The notes: generated by a model not told the origin, from the sequence alone. Positions 45,670 to 57,914 are shown, counted from the stretch's first letter. The stretch is DNA of 64,000 nt from Glebionis coronaria (GCA_025667525.1 CM046876.1:20447320-20511319); one strand, 5' to 3'. Numbers and translations: made by a program.

Positions 45670-46000
45670 TACAAGAGACATATTGTGAACGAGATACGTG
45701 AACAATTGTGAACGTGATACGTGAATATATGGTGAACATGATATGTGAAACATATCGTGAACGTGTGATAACTGAGGAGGTAACTCCAAACGATACGAGA
45801 TGAGACGTGAAATGTGACGTGAAACGTATGTCTGAGGATGGAAAGTTGTGCTAAAATTGAGTCTGGTCTCCCAAGGTTTCTGTAACCCTTCCTAGAAAGA
45901 GGTGAAATGCGAATCGTGAGATGAAACGAGAACATGAACGCGAACAAGGTCGTGAACGCGAAGGTGAGGCGTAAACGTAAACGTTAACGTGAACGTAAAT
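45670..46000. repeat. CGTGAAC-type degenerate tandem repeats
   Basis: GTGAACGTGATACGTGAA and shorter forms repeat between 45684 and 45770. A second array, GAACGTGAACG/GTAAACGTAAACG, lies at 45920-45995. They occupy the place where the integrase core should be, between the chromodomain and RNase H, so they expanded in, or replaced, that segment. Confidence 0.6.
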
Positions 46001-46139
46001 TTCTATCTGATATGATTGTTGATGGAATACCTTGAAATTGTACGATCTCTTGTTGAAATATCCCTGTCAACTGGTTAACTGCATAATTCTTACGGATAAA
46101 TGTGCAGACTTTGTAAAGGATCGGCAGTAACTCCGATAG

Positions 46140-46490
46140 CATCATGCCTCCTCTGAGCTGTCACATGACTCGCCTAGAGATGGTGCCTCAAATTTTTCGC
46201 CTACGAAAACTACGAAAATTAACTCTAAATCAGGAGTAGGATAACTCACTTCATAGGGCTCTAGTTGTCGTAAAGCATAGGCGATTACTTTCCCATGTTG
46301 TATGAGTACATAGCCAAACCTTTCTAAGAACATAACTGGAATCTGGAACCACCTGTACCAGATGGGAGAGTATGAATAATCGTAGAACTAGTCGCTGCTT
46401 AAGCTCTTCGAAGCTCTTCTCTCGTCCGTCGTTCGAAACAATTTCACTCTTATGAATGGAAAGATGCGTCCATAGAAAGATATTCACGAT
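46140..46490 (-). pseudogene. gypsy RT/RNase H fragment
   Basis: Minus-strand frames give [13 protein letters not shown] (the RT-RNase H linker) and, in another frame, [19 protein letters not shown] and [13 protein letters not shown], the start of RNase H (usual form GLGCVLMQ.GKVIAYASRQL). Frameshifts separate the parts, and the frame dies after VVF. RT proper, gag and protease were not found to the right (46500-47450 is AT-rich), so the element is heavily deleted. Confidence 0.75.
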
Positions 46491-48990
46491 TTAGAATATG
46501 AATGATCTTTCACCTATTAATTATTTGATGAGTTTTAAAATGAGTTTCATTGTTAGGAAGATTCGTTAGGACAATGTTGTTTATATTTATTGTTAGAAAA
46601 TTGTTAAATGTTTTAAAGAATACCTAAGAAATTAAGGATGATGAAAAAATTCTACATTTGTGAACAATAAATATGTAAAGATGCTTTAATTGTCATACCT
46701 TTTTTAAATGTTAGAGTTATGACAAATTGGATTACAAAACTATTTGATGAATGATTACCTTGTAAGGACATAATGGAATCAAAAGAAGATTTTACGAATC
46801 TATAAATAATCTTTACAAGATATACAAAATCTTGGAGTTCATACATGGATTAAAAAGCATCAAAATAAGTCAAGTCTTAAGTTTAATTGTAAAGTCAATC
46901 ACTAGTAGGATTTGATTTATAATTAAAAGTAAGATTACTCCTAAGTAAATCTCAAAGCCAGTATGAGTACTTAGACTTATTTCTCTAGAATTAAATATGT
47001 TGTTAATCATATTGGAAACACTATTTTATCTTAGAAATTATTTTTAAGAGTGAAATAAAGTCTCTTGTAATTTTAGAAAAATAAATCTACAACCTTGGAA
47101 AATATGTTACGATTTAACGTATGTGGTGAATTAAGTCTAAAGACAATATAAATAATCATTGAGTGAATCTCGAATGATGTATGTTACATAGTAAGATTAT
47201 TCGCATGAATGAATGCCTAAGACTCACTAAGGATTCATATAGGGCACTATATTATACATGGGATGTGTTGTATCTTTTGCATGAATGCAAGTTGATTTGA
47301 AAACTTTGAATTCTAATTTAAAGATATTAGAAATAATGTTAATACATTAAAAGTTTAATTGAAATTTAGAAGACATTAGAGAGAATGTTAGAAACATTGA
47401 AATATAATTAGAAAACATTAGTAGGAACATTCAAATGAGTGTTGGATTAGGAATTTATTCCTAGAACCAATATTTAAATAGTACAGGTTTACTAAGTGAT
47501 AATCATAGTAATATCATTATGGTTAACAAACATGGAGTATGCTTAAATATCCAAACAATATAAGGAATGTTCAAGGTTTACAAAATAGGAGCATAGTTAT
47601 ATAATATACACTAATGCTAGTATTAATTGTGATGATAAGTGATAATCATAGTAATATCATTATGGTTAACAAACATGGAGTATGCTTAAATATCCAAACA
47701 ATATAAGGAATGTTCAAGGTTTACAAAATAGGAGCATAGTTATATAATATACACTAATGCTAGTATTAATTGTGATGATATTCCATTTCAGTTTTAGTAA
47801 GTATTTGTTATGGATAACATCATCGATTGTTAACATGCTTAGTTTTAAAAGCATAGTTGCATTATTAATTAAAGAGTTAGAATACTTTGTAGTTTTGGAA
47901 ACTATTAGTTATGAATATTTCTAATAAGTGTATTGTACATCTTATGGAAAGTAGTGTGAAAATTAATATGATATTGTATATCAAAGTGCACGCATAGAAT
48001 TGAATTATCATCATATTATTCAAAGAATTTCACAACTTGTATTTAGAAATAAGTATTCTCAAAGTTTCATAAGATGAATAATCTAGTTTGTAGGAATCTA
48101 TGCCTTATCAACAATTGGATAGTTGTGAATAAAACGACAAGCTAGGATTATCATGTAGTGATCTTAATTGGTATTTGGATAAGGGACGAGAAAGCAATTG
48201 TATTAGGAAATGAATTGACATACGAGGTATGATCATTTTCATTGTTGTGTCCTATATATGGTTGCATCAGTTAATTTCGGCAATCGCTTATGTTAAGAGT
48301 TTAACATGCGTTAATAACAAGCGAGAAGCATCGATACAACGAGATGCATCAATAAAACAAAAGATGCATCGAATCTGACCCGGTTTGCCATTGCATCGAT
48401 ATAATGATATAAATCAATAATTCGATATAAGTAATATAGATGCATCGATTAGACATAGGAACGTGCATATGGTTTCTACTTCGGATAAATGATTGAGATT
48501 ACATCCAAGGCATGCACTACAGTGGAGTAGATGCATATCGATTTCAAAATATTAACAAGTTTAGATTCATGGACATTTCTGAATTGAAGTCGATATTCAT
48601 GACTGATCATTGAAGGTTTATGCATCAGTTTAATGTTCAGGTTAAAATATACTTAGTATCAACAAAAATGACAGATGCATGGATATTAGAATATCATGTA
48701 CGTACATGCATCGTTTATACACCCTGGTTTCATTTTAATATCTGAATATATATGATGCATGATCACTTGCAATATGTTTTAGTGTTTTGCTAATCCGTAA
48801 CTAATGGTGTTGGATTTATTCAAAAATATTAAAGTTACATAATGACCCTTGTAACATCTGACTAAACAGTATTGATTTATTTGTTTATTATTATTTTGCC
48901 ATCATTAGATCTTGTCCATTGATACCTTATTTGATGGTTGAGATTACTTCTTATTCTTCTTATTATAAATAATCTTCTCACCGGATCCTT
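46491..48990. other. AT-rich DNA, no gene; contains a recent duplication
   Basis: No coding frame is supported. 48300-48760 repeats GATGCATCGA/ATGCATC words many times (for example 48342, 48364, 48440, 48531, 48702), a loosely clustered motif. The perfect 143-bp duplication is listed separately. Confidence 0.5.
47494..47779. repeat. perfect 143-bp tandem duplication (2 copies)
   Basis: AAGTGATAATCATAGTAATA and the next 123 bases are repeated immediately with no difference that I can see (period 143; second copy starts at 47637). Perfect identity in non-coding AT-rich DNA means a very recent event, or an assembly artefact. Confidence 0.85.
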
Positions 48991-48994
48991 ACTC

Positions 48995-49198
<204 letters not shown>

Positions 49199-49205
49199 TG
49201 TTTAT

Positions 49206-49394
49206 AGGGATGGGATCATTAAAAAACATAATCTCGATAGAAAAAATAGAAAACTCAACAGAAGCCCTAAAAATAAAAGTCGGATTCCCTAATAATTTCG
49301 CTTAGGACATCCGTTTAGTGCATTTCGTTTAGGGCATCTGTTTTTGTTTTCTATGTATTCTACCGAGATTATGTTTTTTCTATATCTCATCCCT
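49206..49394. mobile_element. 189-bp MITE, 8-bp TSD
   Basis: Left AGGGATGGGAT and right ATCTCATCCCT are inverted. Both continue with AAAAAACATAATCTCGRTAG on the respective strands, then AGAAAAC, giving TIRs of about 50 bp. ATGTTTAT flanks both sides (49198-49205, 49395-49402). The 8-bp duplication suggests hAT. It landed at the edge of the AT microsatellite. Confidence 0.82.
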
Positions 49395-49402
49395 ATGTTT
49401 AT

Positions 49403-50480
49403 ATTATTAACTATTTTTGTGGAAATTGTCCCACATATATAGAAGACATAAAAAAATATTTATAATTTAAAGAAACTTAAATATTCAAAAAACCATATGG
49501 ATATAAATATCTACTTTCTATATAAAACAAGGTTTTCTTTTTTAATCCTCCCCCAAAACCCTTTAAATAATGACACATGTCAATGTGATTTTTTAAAACC
49601 GTTGGATCAAATAACATCTTTACAGTATTGTCTTTTCCTTACCATCACATCTAACTTATATCATAAAATTATTTACTCTAGAAAAATCATGAAACAGATC
49701 ATAACATTCTAATAATCTAATTGTTTCTAAATCATTCTTAGTTCCTAAATGATGAAACCCTCTCACAAAATCCCCAAATAACATGACCTTTAAAACCGTT
49801 GATTTATCTAAATAATAATGAATTTGTTTCTTTTTTTCAATGGATCATTTATCCGATACATGATCTTCAGCAGGTTTTTTGGATTGCAACTATATGGTTA
49901 ATCTCATTAACAAGTTTACAGGTTGTTATTACTATTATCAGTTTCTTTGCTAATTATTTTCTTTTAGATATGAAATTATGATAGGAAGTAGAAGATATAG
50001 ACAAATGGTTAATCTCATATTAAAGTTACATGTTATTTATTTTGATTATCACTTTTTTATATTTATTTTTTAGATTATTGATTTATGAACTAATATTAAT
50101 GGTATTAGACATTAGATATCATCTGTTACTAATGATTAGACGAAAGTATACGATACCAATGTTTTAAAAAAAATAATCACTAATAATTTTGGAATGTTGA
50201 AAATTTTTAAAGCTTCAAATAACATAACGAAAAATCATGGATCATTCTTGATTTTAGGGGCAATCACTCGGAATGCTGAAACTGTTTCCTTAGTTATACA
50301 TTATATTTTTGAAATTCAAATGATCAGTTTAACCTAATCCAATCAATATAATAAGCTTGTTACACACACATAAAAACTCACCTATTTCTATATCTCTGTA
50401 TTCTTCAAAATACACAACCGTAATCTTATCTATTTAATTGTTCATTTTTTGTATTTAGGAATTACATCGGTTTGAAGTTT
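49403..50480. other. AT-rich, no gene seen
   Basis: TTTAAAACCGTTG occurs twice (about 49594 and 49790) in related contexts, hinting at an old duplication. Nothing else is supported. Confidence 0.4.
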
Positions 50481-50491
50481 GTAGCAAAAAA

Positions 50492-50630
50492 ATGGAAGCA
50501 AATATGACTAAATTATGTGATATTGATCCAATGTTAGACAATATCAACGTATTATCATGTTGGCAACCTAAGGGAGGTTTGGATTTTAGATGCCGTGTTA
50601 CGAGATCCAAAGGTACTCTCATTAACACTT
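50492..50630 (+). pseudogene. possible start of an RPA/DUF223-like OB-fold protein
   Basis: A short frame begins MEANMTKLCDIDPMLDNINV and runs 46 codons to a TAG. The LCDIDPMLDNI-type start resembles the N-terminus of plant replication-protein-A-like/DUF223 proteins, many of which are carried by Helitrons (usual form DLDPMLDD...). The following OB-fold sequence (WKSHP-type) cannot be recognised. A leader-like pyrimidine-rich stretch precedes it. The match is short and may be chance. Confidence 0.3.
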
Positions 50631-51229
50631 AGTACATTTTTAACCATATGATATGGAAATGAATACTTAATTTATAACCACTGAACTTTTAGTCACATTG
50701 CATACTTCCAAGGGTACTCGTGTGTGAGCAAACTTGAATGCTCAACGTGGAGAACAATAAGGAATAGTCATTCAACGAAGAGAAAATGAATCAGGTTATT
50801 TTATTGAGTAATGCGTGTCTTTTTGTATAATTTGATTTTATAAATTGTCTTCATATGAGGAACAGTGAGCAATGGAAAAAGCGCATTTGAGACTTTAAAA
50901 TTGGACTAAATGAGAACGACATCTTAAAGTCAATGAAACAAATAGAACACATGCTTTTCATGGGTATATCGACCCAAAAGTAAGGACCATGCTGCATATG
51001 TCAGGTGAGATCACCTCCATGTATTATGTTTAAGATAGTAAACTTTCGCCTCTATATTAACAATTACATTAGTCAGATTACAGAAAAAACCAACATTTAT
51101 TTATCAACGATCATAACAGGACTTTTAATTATGGACATGATTTCCACTGCAGCTACATGCGATGGAACTTATATGGATATTGTGATCCCGAATACGGTAT
51201 GGCAGTTTAGCTCACGCTGAAATCAGATG

Positions 51230-52342
51230 TTTACAGCTTCAGAATTGTGCTTATTGGATTAATTACTTGAAGAAAGGCCGATCGACCAAGCAAAAACTAG
51301 CTGTGAACACACTCTGGTTTCTTGGCTAATCAAATCCAAGTAATGTATCATCTTTTTAGTTGATTATGGAATTCAAACAATGAATCTCTGAGTTAATATA
51401 TTCTTGCTTAAATTTGTACTCCATTTTGTTTAATTTATCCACATTGACATGTGTCATTATTTGCAATGTATAATCATCATTTTTTATGTAGCTAAACGAG
51501 GAGAATCACGACATCATTAGATAAGTATGTATTACTACGTATTAAACTTATTTTACCTTGGCATAGGTTAATTTGCAAGTTCATTTGTGAGATGTATTAT
51601 TTTCTGTAAGGTATGTGAGGACATAAACTTAACAAATAAGTAAACGAAATAGGATAAAAATAGGCATATTTGCAACATGACAACTTGATAAAAAAATAAA
51701 CGGAAGCAAATTAGGATATAGCCATGTGTATATAATTTGTATGCTAACATGACTACTTGATAAAAATAAGCATAATATGATGACTAATTTGTATGTTAAC
51801 AAACTATACTTTTTATAAGAACTTCAAACTAGATGTCAAACAATAAGCATAACACCTCAAGCTAAAGAACACTTAGAACAATTAGTTGTATTAATATTAG
51901 CATACCAATTAACACATTTTTTGTGCTAGGACCTACTTCCTTGATACACTTACTTCAGTATAAGTAAAAAGGTTAAAAATTGTCTTTGTGAAGATATGCC
52001 AATTGTTAATATAGAATGAGAGTACTTATTTAGGTTATATAAATCTAATTAAATAGTGTTTTTATGACGTAAAAATTATACAAGTAGCTGAAAAAGATAA
52101 GAGATGGGACCATAAGTGGATATTCAAGAATTTGGGACATTAGTAGATGACTTTAGAACAACGTTGTTAAAATGACAGATGACCAACATGTTATATCTGT
52201 ACTTCTTAAAAATATTTCTATGCAACGAGGTTCTTATGTAAACTAAAGATTTGTTCTATGTTCATTGTATATAAGTCTTTAAATGACCAATCAATTAGCT
52301 AATAAAGTATATACTTAATATGTTACTCTTATTACAATAAGA
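51230..52342. other. AT-rich, no gene seen
   Basis: No domain, terminal repeat or splice structure could be supported between the RPA-like frame and the Helitron-type end at 52343. Confidence 0.45.
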
Positions 52343-52378
52343 CTAGCAGGGTACCCGTGGGATGCGGCGGCGGGTACC
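52343..52378 (-). mobile_element. Helitron-like 3' terminus (hairpin plus CTAG)
   Basis: On the minus strand a perfect 8-bp stem (GGTACCCG...CGGGTACC, loop about 13 bases) is followed by CTGCTAG and then T. A subterminal hairpin, a CTRR end and insertion before T are the Helitron 3' hallmarks. The 5' end is not certain: a nearby candidate is 52641, but it lacks a TC start, so the element may extend much further right. Confidence 0.68.
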
Positions 52379-52514
52379 ATGTGACTAAATTTTTCGGTGT
52401 TATAATTCGTATTTTTTTATTATAATTCTGATTAAATAGTTTTAATCTAAAAACATGTTCTAAAAACGTAATTTCAATCGAGGGATATTATTACTTTTAA
52501 CATTATATGTAATA

Positions 52515-52641
<127 letters not shown>

Positions 52642-52809
52642 GGTATAATTATGACTTGAAACCACAGTTTTAATCCCAGTCACATCTTTTAACCAATAGG
52701 ATTTAAGTATTTGCTAAAAAATCTCACTTTTTTCCTTTTTTAACACATTTGGGCGGACCGCAGTTTTTAAAACCGCGTTTTGTTTCAAAATCACGTTTTG
52801 AGACCACGG

Positions 52810-53040
52810 GTATAAATAATAATATACTTTCTTTTTTTCCTTCATTTTTCCCCACAGCCACGGGTGAAAAAACACACACAAACCCTAAAGCTGTCACCTC
52901 TTTACAGTCGTATTTTTTTCCCAATATCTTGCTAACCCTAATTCATTATTCATTCATCATTCTTCATCATCATCATCATCCTAAATCCAAATTAATCAAC
53001 CCTTGCTATCACTCCAGGATCGTGGTGGATCAAATGATTA
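52810..53040 (+). promoter_or_regulatory. promoter and leader-like segment ahead of the HDAC fragment
   Basis: GGGTATAAATAATA at about 52808 is followed by a C/T/A-rich leader with AAACCCTAAAG (52881), CTAACCCTAA (52933) and a TTCATCATCATCATC stretch, ending CACTCCAG/G at 53017, which resembles a 5' UTR donor region. No HDAC exon 1 (the usual short first exon) was found between here and 53992. The segment may be the original HDAC gene promoter, or unrelated captured DNA. Confidence 0.35.
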
Positions 53041-53991
53041 ACACATGATAGCAAAACCACACATAATTGATTGATGTTAGCTTTTGCTAATAGAGTAAAT
53101 GTGTTGATAAAGAGTGCTGGTGCATGAATTTCGAAATCAAAAGCAAAATAATTTGATAAAAATATATCAAATCGAAGATCGATTTAATATATGTAACCGA
53201 TTTCGAATATAGGTTTGTATCAGATTCAAGAAATCATCTCATCATAATTTCTCAAATCGAAGATCAAATTAAGGTATCTAACTGATTTCAATTATGAATT
53301 TTTGCTCATATTGAGTTAGGTTTTGTTTTTATGAAATTTGATTAGTTAATCATCATTTTGTTTATACATGTACCAATTTTTATAGTTTATTGACTTGATT
53401 CAATATATTGAAAAGTTAGTTGAAACGAAATTGGAAAATAAATACATGAATAACATGTTTACAATAACCGCACACTAAATGTTTGATAAGATGTTTGAAT
53501 GGGATTTTTATAACTGCTATGCACTAATTTTACACTTTACTGCCCTAATATCTGTAAACAGATCTTAGATACATTGTGATGCACCGTTCAAGACATATAG
53601 GTCAGAACATGTAAGATCAGAAGTGTTTATTACCTCAGAATAAGCATATGAGCAGAAACAGTTACTGGTTCTGCTAAAAAATAAGCAGATACACATAAAA
53701 AATTAAGCAATCCCAAACACCCCCTTAGTTTACTTTAAACTCAAATAAGCACTTTGAAATAAGCTATGTCTCGTACTGGAAAATGCTTATTTGGACCTAA
53801 AAGCAGATAAAGCAGAATTATTCTGGATTTTTAGCTTCTTATCTGCTTAATAAAAATAATTGGATTTTTAGCTTCTCATACTGAAAACTGCTTATATGCA
53901 ATCCAACGACTCTCTTATATGTTTTAGAAGATGACATTGAAGAATGATTGTGGTTATTTTGCTAAAGTTTGGTTGTAAATGACTGGTGCAG

Positions 53992-54937
53992 GGGATGTTG
54001 GTAATGTTTATTTTGGACCAAACCATCCGATGAAGCCGCATCGGTTGTGTATGACTCATCATCTGGTTCTTTCTTACGATCTTCACAAGAAGATGGAAAT
54101 CTATGTTAGTTTTTTCTTTTGGCCTTTTGGTTTCGCTTATGAGGTTGATTTGTTATCGTGCTAATGTATATTATGTGTTGTATGTGAGACAGAGGCCACA
54201 TAAGGTGTATCCGGTTGAGCTAGCTCAGTTTCACTTGGCTGATTATGTGGAGTTCTTGCAGCGGATTAGTCCGGATACACATCATTTGTTTCCGGAGGAA
54301 ATGAGAAAGTGTAAGAAATTTAGTTTAGTGATAACTAGAAAGTAATGTTGATATATGTATCACTTGTTTCTTAAGAGATTTTAGGTGTGTTTCGCATTGC
54401 GTTTTGAAAGTGAGATTCTGACATACAACATTCGCAATCAGATCAGTTTCACTAAATGGACTGCAGGGAAAATGACCCATAAATGACCAGTTCCACATTA
54501 CCCAAACACTAGGTGACTGGAATCTGTTTGTTTACTAGGTACTTGAAAACACAATAATCAGATAATAACCTTCAAACCGCATTTCCAAACACCCAGGAAC
54601 ATCTGTATTTGAAGTTCTATATATAACTCTGACTTTCATGTTTAGTTAAACTCGGAGAAGATTGCCCTGTCTTTGATGATATGTTCGAGTTTTGCCAAAT
54701 ATACGCTGGTGCAACTATTGGTAAGTTTCAATCTTCATTAGTATGTAAATTTTGTGAAATACAGATTTCATAGACATATGATACTTATCCTTGCTTGCAG
54801 ATGCTGCACGCAGATTGAATAATCGGCTTTGTGACATTGCCATCAACTGATCCGGTGGATTACACCATGCCAAAAAGTGCGAGGCATCTGGATTCTGTTA
54901 TACCAATGATCTGGTTTTGGGCATTTTGGAGCTTCTC
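53992..54937 (+). pseudogene. class I histone deacetylase fragment (HDA9-like), introns kept
   Basis: Four exons of an RPD3/HDA1-type deacetylase are recognisable: 53992-54104 ([18 protein letters not shown]...), 54193-54310 (RPHKVYPVELAQFH, DYVEFLQRI), 54646-54720 (KLGEDCPVFDDMFEFC) and 54801-54937 ([16 protein letters not shown], ending LVLGILELL). All splice sites are GT-AG and phases agree, so this is genomic, not a retrocopy. The pattern fits Arabidopsis HDA9 closely. Exon 1 is missing. The Trp of the NWAGGLHHA motif is a stop (TGA). The sequence stops before the zinc-binding DxDxHHGDG motif, so no deacetylase activity is possible. It runs in frame into FtsH sequence. Intron 2 holds a MITE-like insert. 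Confidence 0.88.
54383..54597. mobile_element. Tourist-like MITE in the HDAC intron
   Basis: Left TTAGGTGTGTTTCGCATTGC and right GCATTTCCAAACACCC are imperfect inverted repeats (common core GTGTTT(C/G)GMATTGCGKTTTGAA). GGGTGTTTGG-type ends are common in PIF/Harbinger Tourist elements, whose target is TAA or TTA; the right-hand target is not conserved. It adds length to the intron without altering the exons. Confidence 0.5.
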
Positions 54938-55342
54938 ATCACGATGGGAAGTGAACAAAAATCAGCTGTTCTATAAGACAAGATCCGTAAACTAACAGCA
55001 TAACATGAAGGTGGTCACGCCCTTGTAGCTATTCACACTGATGGAGCCCACCCGGCCCACAAGGCAACGGACGTCTCACATGGCATGGCTCTTGGTGTGG
55101 TGGCTCAGTTATCCGAAAAAGATGAGACAAGTGTTTCTCGTAAAGAAATTCTTGGTAGAGTCAATGTACGCATGGATGGGAGAGTAGTTGAAGAGCTTAT
55201 TTTCAGTGAAGATGAGGTGACATCGGGTGCATCTGTTGATCTTAAACAAGCGACGGCTATGTTTTTATTGGTTTTAGAGCTGGATGTACTTGAGAGACGG
55301 CATCCTTTGTTGCAGTTTCGGTTTCCACTGGCGCATGGGTGA
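54938..55342 (+). pseudogene. FtsH-type AAA protease fragment (protease domain), fused to HDAC
   Basis: The frame continues without a break from the HDAC exon into [12 protein letters not shown], then after a stop DKIRKLTA, another stop and HEGGHALVAIHTDGAHP. HEGGH is the HEXXH zinc site of FtsH. MALGVVAQLSEKDETSVSRK, GRVVEELIFSEDEVTSGAS and DLKQAT follow in family order, closest to mitochondrial FtsH4-like proteins. After ATAMF the sequence leaves the family and ends at 55342. The AAA ATPase domain and the C-terminal 150 residues are missing. Two in-frame stops show it is dead. Whether the downstream tail (LERRHPLLQF) comes from a third source is unclear. Confidence 0.85.
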
Positions 55343-56615
55343 TCTCCTGTTCCTCGCTTTATACTCTTTCCAGCTTTACTATGACATGGTTTTGGAAGCT
55401 TCATAAGGTCTGCCTTTCTGCTTCAGTGCTTTACCCGCATATTGTCTAAAATCTGAATTAATTTAATGTACAGTAGAAAATAAAATCTACTATGGTTTTT
55501 AAACATTATATTCAAAACTCAAAAAGTAATTGAACGATGCAGTACACATCTTTCTAAATGACCTTCCTATGTCCGGATTCTTGATGACTGTATGTGGTCA
55601 AGACAACCACTGCTACATTAAAGGTCTAGGTGTTCACAAATGCGCCACTCGTCAATGAATGAAGTTGACAACAAGAAGGTAAAGATGGACGTAGTTTATA
55701 GCCAGGAGGCAATCACACAGATAAAAGAGTTTATAACGAGTGATGAGATCAATGGTTTAGATTTTTAAGTTAATGATTCAAAAGCCTGTGTATGAAGGTG
55801 ATCTAAAACGAATCGTAAATAGGTTAAGCATGTATGGGACACGCCATTTGTGATGTGATTTTAAACTAAATTAGAGGGTTTTAGTTTTTTTTACCCATCT
55901 CATATCATCAAAAAAACTCAAATGAGTAGATGAACGAAGTTTACATGCATATTGCATGTAGTTGTATTTGTCATGCCTAAGCCTACCAACAATTGTATAA
56001 TATATATGTGAGAGTATAACTTAACTCCTTATGGTGGAAAACGAGTACACATAACTTACGTACGAAATACTACTGCTCTTTTATCAGAAGCTTTGAATGT
56101 CTTGGTTCTTTTTTAAGGGGCATTCACTTGGATGTGACAATCTTGAACAATTAATATTATTGATACACGAAAAGATAATCACAAGATGATATCAATAATA
56201 ATGAGACGAATCGGGCCAGCAACTCATCGATGTCACATGTTTTCAACTTCGATAGGTAGATTTTAATTGTAGATGGAGGTGAACAATGGTCAAAACATAT
56301 GTCTAAAGGGGAGCAAAAACGGAAGATTTCAACCATTTCTATCATACAGAGAAAGAAGGCAAATTGTTGATGGCGAAAGGGGGATACGTGTATCAAAACA
56401 CAATACTAAATTCCCCCTTAATTATAATCATCATTACAAGGTTAAATATGTTCATGTGTCCAATATTGCCATATATCTATTGTAAATTTCGAAGTCTGCA
56501 GTTGCAATGATTATTTTGTTTAGACGCTTAATTAGTTCAATGTAAACATTTAGAGCTTTGAACCAGTATCTAGTGTAAAGATGTCGGATTTCTAAGTCTT
56601 TGATGTTTGCTGTAG
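55343..56615. other. linker between captured fragments, no clear gene
   Basis: Nothing can be assigned. 55650-55770 has a short coding-like stretch (NEVDNKKVKMDVV...) without a known match. 56268-56485 has an unremarkable frame. Confidence 0.35.
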
Positions 56616-57138
56616 TGCCAAGAAACTTCATATTGCTCCAGGAGCTTGAACGTGGAGACAAGGATATTGGAGATGGTACTGTGAGTTATGGAATGGATGA
56701 TGGTGATGAAATTTATATGCAATCATAGACATGAACCATCATTGGCCATCACAATGTAATCTTTTCTTCTTTCTTTCTTGCGTCTTCATAATCTGACGTT
56801 TAATGGTTTTACTGGGATTGACATCTTGAGCATTATTTATGGCTCTTTAGATTTTTTTTACTATGAAAGTGTAAAATTACAGCTACCTAATCTATTCAGT
56901 CTAATTTGAAAGACTTTTCTCACTCATTTAACTTAACGTTTCTCAATTTGTAAACATCTGATATTATAACAATTAAACAGTGTCTAATAGCTTTCTTTTT
57001 GTGGGTCTTCAGTCAGTACATGAAGGGTGTAAATACCAGTTGAAGCTATTTTGTGACAAAGATTACCGAGAGAAGCCTCCTACTGTTCGTTTCCAATCTC
57101 GTGTCAACATGACATATGTCAAGCATGAAACCAGAATG
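56616..57138 (+). pseudogene. ubiquitin E2 variant (UEV1/MMZ) fragment, intron kept
   Basis: Two exons: 56616-56755 gives [34 protein letters not shown] and TIIGHHN; 57013-57138 gives SVHEGCKYQLKLFCDKDY, EKPPTVRFQSRVNMTYV and HETRM. The intron is GT-AG. This is the N-terminal two thirds of UEV1/Mms2-type proteins, partners of UBC13 in K63-linked ubiquitin chain formation; such proteins lack the E2 catalytic Cys by nature. Two codons in the conserved RSWTGTIIG segment are stops (TAG, TGA). The first exon and the C-terminal exon are missing. Next to HDAC and FtsH pieces in the same orientation, it looks like part of a capture cluster. Confidence 0.88.
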
Positions 57139-57914
57139 GTAATATTTCACAATTAAAACAGTTATATGAACTAGCAGAACTATCCATTTGTTTCTCTAAA
57201 TCCAAGTATTGATCACTTTTATCTTTGCGTTCACTTTCCTCAACATTTTTTGAAACCATATCAGAATCTGGACTTACTGGTCTATTTCTTTCAAGATTAT
57301 CCATGTTTAGATAATTTGAACTATGAAGGCTACAAAGATTATTCATTATTGCTAAAAACTATAAGTAGTAGTTTACAAAAGAAAGCTAAAACAAATTATT
57401 CAAAACACTTATAAACTTGGTGATCATGTATTAATAGTTTAATACCTCAGTTTGATACATGCACCTTAAAAATAATAATAGCAAACTATACATTTACATT
57501 TAGTTGCCAAGTCCACTTTGACCCAAATTTGAATCGTCCACTTCGACCCAAATTCGTATCACCTGTTACCCGTGACTCGACCGGGTCCACTCAGTTGTCG
57601 AACCCTTGACCGGTAGGCAATTTGCTTTGTAGACTTCACAAGTTTCTTCAAATAATTGTTGAAAATGTTTTCTTAAATAAAAGTTACAAATTTCACTGTT
57701 ACAAAATGGTACAACACTCCATTATAAGCAATCCCAAACACTCCTCTAGGTGTTTTTCCCTCAAGCAGTGACTTTGCTAACCTTTGTTATTGTCGAAGCA
57801 CCTTCAATCACTCTCTTCCGCTTTTGATGCACCCGCGGTTCTTATGGTATAGCATTTTTGGAAAACCTATAGCCTAATCTGCTAAAAAACAGTTTAAACT
57901 TTCACTATTGTTAG
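57139..57914. other. linker with one minus-strand hydrophilic frame
   Basis: 57346-57119 (-) encodes 75 residues with ESERKDKSDQYLDLEKQ, overlapping the end of the UEV fragment; it has no known domain and may be chance. 57530-57600 is CGACC/GGGTC-rich. No structure beyond that is seen. Confidence 0.3.

Noticed and set aside
52749..53048. A 99-codon plus-strand protein with a His-rich stretch
   Set aside because: It spans a TATA-like box and a leader-like region; the His run comes from a CAT repeat in probable 5' UTR sequence.
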